Source: an uncultured Bacteroides sp.
GTDB lineage: Bacteria > Bacteroidota > Bacteroidia > Bacteroidales > Bacteroidaceae
Direction of reading: 5' to 3'
DNA: 14,653 bases
Assembly (NCBI GenBank): GCA_900544675.1
Contig: UQVZ01000060.1
Span: 1 to 14,653 of the forward strand
Of this stretch, positions 12,819 through 14,653 are shown piece by piece. The notes beneath the pieces are model-generated. The model ran no database searches and had not been told where the DNA came from. It saw nothing but the letters and a program-made list of their open reading frames with translations. How positions within the stretch are numbered: the stretch's first letter is position 1; every line of letters starts with the position of its first letter. Position numbers and translations under genes: made by a program.

Positions 12819-13250
12819 ATGAAGAAAACCATCCTATTATCTGCCTGGCTTCTGTGCATTGCCGCATCGGGAGCCGTGGCACAAACGCAGAACGACGGTT
12901 TACCCGGAGTGCCCCAAACGGAAGCATACACCGTGACACCCATTGATACGGCAAGCGGCATAACCGTGCGCAAGGTATCTTTCCTCCGCAGCCAAGCTAC
13001 GAAGATGGCATTTTCAGCTATCGAGAACATCTACCTGCTGACCCAACCCGTACTGCTCGTAGTAGGCGAGAAAGCAGACTCCGAATGGCAGACCAAACGC
13101 ATCTATGACGCATTGCCCGGCAAGGACAAGGAGGTTTTCACCGTCAAAGGATATTCGCACATCGACCTCTATGACAAACCGGGGGCAGTCAATCCGGCAG
13201 TGGAAAAGCTGACAGCGTTTTTCAAAAGAACTTTATATCATTCCATATAA
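12819..13250 (+). CDS. Exported protein resembling an internally deleted alpha/beta hydrolase
   Basis: The 143-residue product has a clear signal peptide (residues 1-21, cleavage after AVA, next residue Gln). A short segment (VRKVSFLRSQATKMAF, 50-65) resembles the start of Bacteroidota alpha/beta hydrolases. It passes straight into what looks like the family's C-terminal part: a strand LTQPVLLVVGEKADSEW (74-90) with a possible acid residue, then VKGYSHIDLYDKPG (108-121) with the likely catalytic His113. Full-length relatives are roughly 300 residues. The central region that would hold the oxyanion hole and the nucleophile Gly-x-Ser-x-Gly is absent, as if about 150-180 residues were removed in frame. 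It is therefore probably not an active hydrolase; it could be a remnant or a shortened protein with another role. It is the first gene of an operon, 11 bases before the flavodoxin gene. Confidence 0.72.
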   Translation: MKKTILLSAWLLCIAASGAVAQTQNDGLPGVPQTEAYTVTPIDTASGITVRKVSFLRSQATKMAFSAIENIYLLTQPVLLVVGEKADSEWQTKRIYDALPGKDKEVFTVKGYSHIDLYDKPGAVNPAVEKLTAFFKRTLYHSI

Positions 13251-13261
13251 TTCCATCGTAT

Positions 13262-13870
13262 ATGACAAACCGTATATTGACCGTGCTGGCGATGCTGACA
13301 TCTCTTTTCCCCTTCACGTCGCAGGCACAAAACAAATTAGAGAAAATGAAAACAGAAAAAGTATTGGTAGCTTTCTTCTCTCGTGCCGGAGAGAACTATG
13401 CCGTAGGCTACATTGAAAAAGGAAACACGCACATCGTAGCAGAAATGATAGCGGAAGAAACCGGCGGCACACTTTTCCATATCGAACCCGTTACTCCCTA
13501 CCCCGAAGACTACACGGAATGTACCCAAGTGGCAAAGAAGGAGAAAAACGAGAATGCCCGCCCTGCCGTCAAGGGAGACATAAACGTAGAGGATTATGAC
13601 GTGATATTCATCGGTTATCCCAACTGGTGGGGTGATATGCCGATGGCGGTCTATACATTCATCGAGAAACACGACTGGACAGGAAAGACAGTCGTTCCCT
13701 TTTGTACCCACGAAGGCAGCGGATTGTCGGGCACGGAGCGCAAGCTGAAGAATGCTTGCCGGAGCGCTACAGTGCTGAAAGGATTGGCCATACGTGGCAA
13801 CACCGCACAGAACGCGCGGACACAAGCCAAACAAATCCTGACAAAGTGGCTCGAAAATCTGAATGACTAA
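13262..13870 (+). CDS. Flavodoxin-like protein with signal-like N-terminus
   Basis: Flavodoxins carry electrons on bound FMN. The fold is seen from residue 33: KVLVAFFSRAGENY (33-46) forms the first strand and phosphate loop, VIFIGYPNWWGDMP (114-127) the loop with aromatic residues stacking on FMN, and VVPFCTHEGSGLSGTE (144-159) the third binding region. This resembles the Flavodoxin_4-type family common in gut anaerobes. The first 23 residues (MTNRILTVLAMLTSLFPFTSQA) look like a signal peptide, which would send the protein to the periplasm. A start at Met29 (13346) would instead give a cytoplasmic 174-residue flavodoxin of normal length. The upstream ATG is close to the previous gene (11 bases) and favours the long form. 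The SDR gene follows after 12 bases, so the operon suggests reductive handling of a small molecule. Confidence 0.88.
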   Translation: MTNRILTVLAMLTSLFPFTSQAQNKLEKMKTEKVLVAFFSRAGENYAVGYIEKGNTHIVAEMIAEETGGTLFHIEPVTPYPEDYTECTQVAKKEKNENARPAVKGDINVEDYDVIFIGYPNWWGDMPMAVYTFIEKHDWTGKTVVPFCTHEGSGLSGTERKLKNACRSATVLKGLAIRGNTAQNARTQAKQILTKWLENLND

Positions 13871-13882
13871 AAAAACAAAGCA

Positions 13883-14653
13883 ATGAATAAAGACGTAATG
13901 ATACTTACCGGAGCGGGACAGATAGGCATGGCCATCGCCCGCCGGATGGGATATGGAATGAAAATTGTAATCGGCGACAAGCGGAAAGAAAATGCGGAAA
14001 CCGTGGCAGGCATCCTGAATCAGGCAGGGTTTGACGCCGTGCCCATAGAAATGGACTTGTCTTCCCGCGCCTCCATCCTTCACCTGATAGCCGAAGCACA
14101 ACGCTACGGAGAGATTGCGATGCTGGTCAACGCGGCAGGCGTCTCCCCTTCGCAGGCTTCTGTAGAAAGCATTCTAAAAGTAGATTTATACGGCACGGCC
14201 GTCCTCTTGGAAGAGGTCGGGAAAGTAATCAAGAGCGGAGGCACAGGCGTAACCATCTCCAGCCAGTCGGGACACCGTCTGCCGGCACTCGGTGAGGAAA
14301 CAGACCGGCTGCTTGCCATCACTCCTGCCGAAGAACTCTTGGCACTCGATGTATTGCAGCCGCAAAATATCCGCGATACCCTGCACGCCTACCAACTGGC
14401 GAAACGCTGTAACGTAAAACGCGTTATGGCTGAGTCCGTCCGATGGGGCAAGCGCGGAGCACGCATCAATTCCATCTCTCCGGGCATTATCGTCACTCCG
14501 CTTGCCATTGACGAGTTCAACGGACCACGCGGAGAGTTCTACAAAAATATGTTTGCCCGCTGCCCGGCAGGCAGACCCGGTACGGCAGACGAAGTGGCAA
14601 ATGTGGCAGAGCTCCTGATGAGCAATCGGGGAGCTTTCATCACCGGAGCAGAC
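13883..14653 (+). CDS. Short-chain dehydrogenase/reductase (SDR), 3' end outside the window
   Basis: The reading frame is open from ATG 13883 to the window edge (257 codons, no stop yet), so the gene is nearly complete. It begins MNKDVMILTGAGQIGMAIAR, with the NAD(P)-binding glycine motif TGAGQIG (9-15). NAAG follows at about residues 80-83, then a serine-containing strand TISSQSGH and the catalytic YQLAK (YxxxK) in HAYQLAKRCN. INSISPGIIVTPL and the C-terminal NRGAFITGAD are classical SDR features. Compared with classical SDRs there is an extra stretch between the serine and the tyrosine (about 40 residues, ALGEETDRLLAITPAEELL and on), a possible substrate lid. The substrate cannot be predicted. 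It is separated by 12 bases from the flavodoxin gene, so both are probably one transcript. Confidence 0.92.
   Translation, partial: MNKDVMILTGAGQIGMAIARRMGYGMKIVIGDKRKENAETVAGILNQAGFDAVPIEMDLSSRASILHLIAEAQRYGEIAMLVNAAGVSPSQASVESILKVDLYGTAVLLEEVGKVIKSGGTGVTISSQSGHRLPALGEETDRLLAITPAEELLALDVLQPQNIRDTLHAYQLAKRCNVKRVMAESVRWGKRGARINSISPGIIVTPLAIDEFNGPRGEFYKNMFARCPAGRPGTADEVANVAELLMSNRGAFITGAD

Overview
The window looks like chromosomal DNA of a gut-type Bacteroidota, most likely Bacteroides, Phocaeicola or a close relative. The evidence is the recurring Bacteroidota promoter pattern (TTTG, about 19 bases, then TAnnTTTG), the lack of strong Shine-Dalgarno sites, AT-rich spacers between genes of about 50% GC, and the gene families present (GH95 fucosidase-type enzyme, DUF4861 lipoprotein, B12-dependent ribonucleotide reductase, Bacteroidota-type AraC and Crp regulators). 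The species cannot be named from the sequence alone.

Layout. Positions 1-51 are the 3' part of a tRNA-Gly(TCC), followed by an intrinsic terminator and a 300-base spacer full of short repeats. Then come glf, UDP-galactopyranose mutase (430-1560, +); a secreted GH95 alpha-L-fucosidase-type enzyme (1645-4110, -), divergent from a DUF4861 lipoprotein (4314-5549, +); a minus-strand pair of a hotdog thioesterase and folB (6359 down to 5573); and class II ribonucleotide reductase nrdJ (start argued to be GTG at 9019, end 6476, -). A 500-base non-coding stretch follows (9086-9589), with a possible small RNA and a degenerate repeat. Next are an AraC-family regulator (9590-10495, -), divergent from a MATE exporter (10723-12099, +) whose end overlaps a Crp/Fnr-family regulator (12092-12670, +). 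The window closes with a three-gene plus-strand operon: an exported protein that looks like an internally deleted alpha/beta hydrolase (12819-13250), a flavodoxin with a signal-like N-terminus (13262-13870), and an SDR oxidoreductase running off the end (13883-14653).

How the parts may work together. The GH95 enzyme and DUF4861 lipoprotein share a divergent promoter region and probably act on a glycan at the cell surface or in the periplasm, without a SusC/SusD pair in view. The AraC and Crp-like regulators flank the MATE exporter and could control it; its upstream region carries two perfect inverted repeats and a direct repeat. The last operon looks like a redox or detoxification module. It is headed by a near-perfect operator candidate, an 11-6-11 inverted repeat that covers the -7 promoter element and lies just downstream of the Crp-family gene.

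The strongest points for a second look are that operator, the hydrolase that appears to have lost its catalytic core in frame, the possibly exported flavodoxin, and a family of CTCTGTG-rich intergenic repeats that in one place forms the nrdJ terminator and also supplies a -33 promoter element. No CRISPR array, transposase, integrase, phage gene or obvious new defence system was seen. All family calls come from reading the sequence without database searches.
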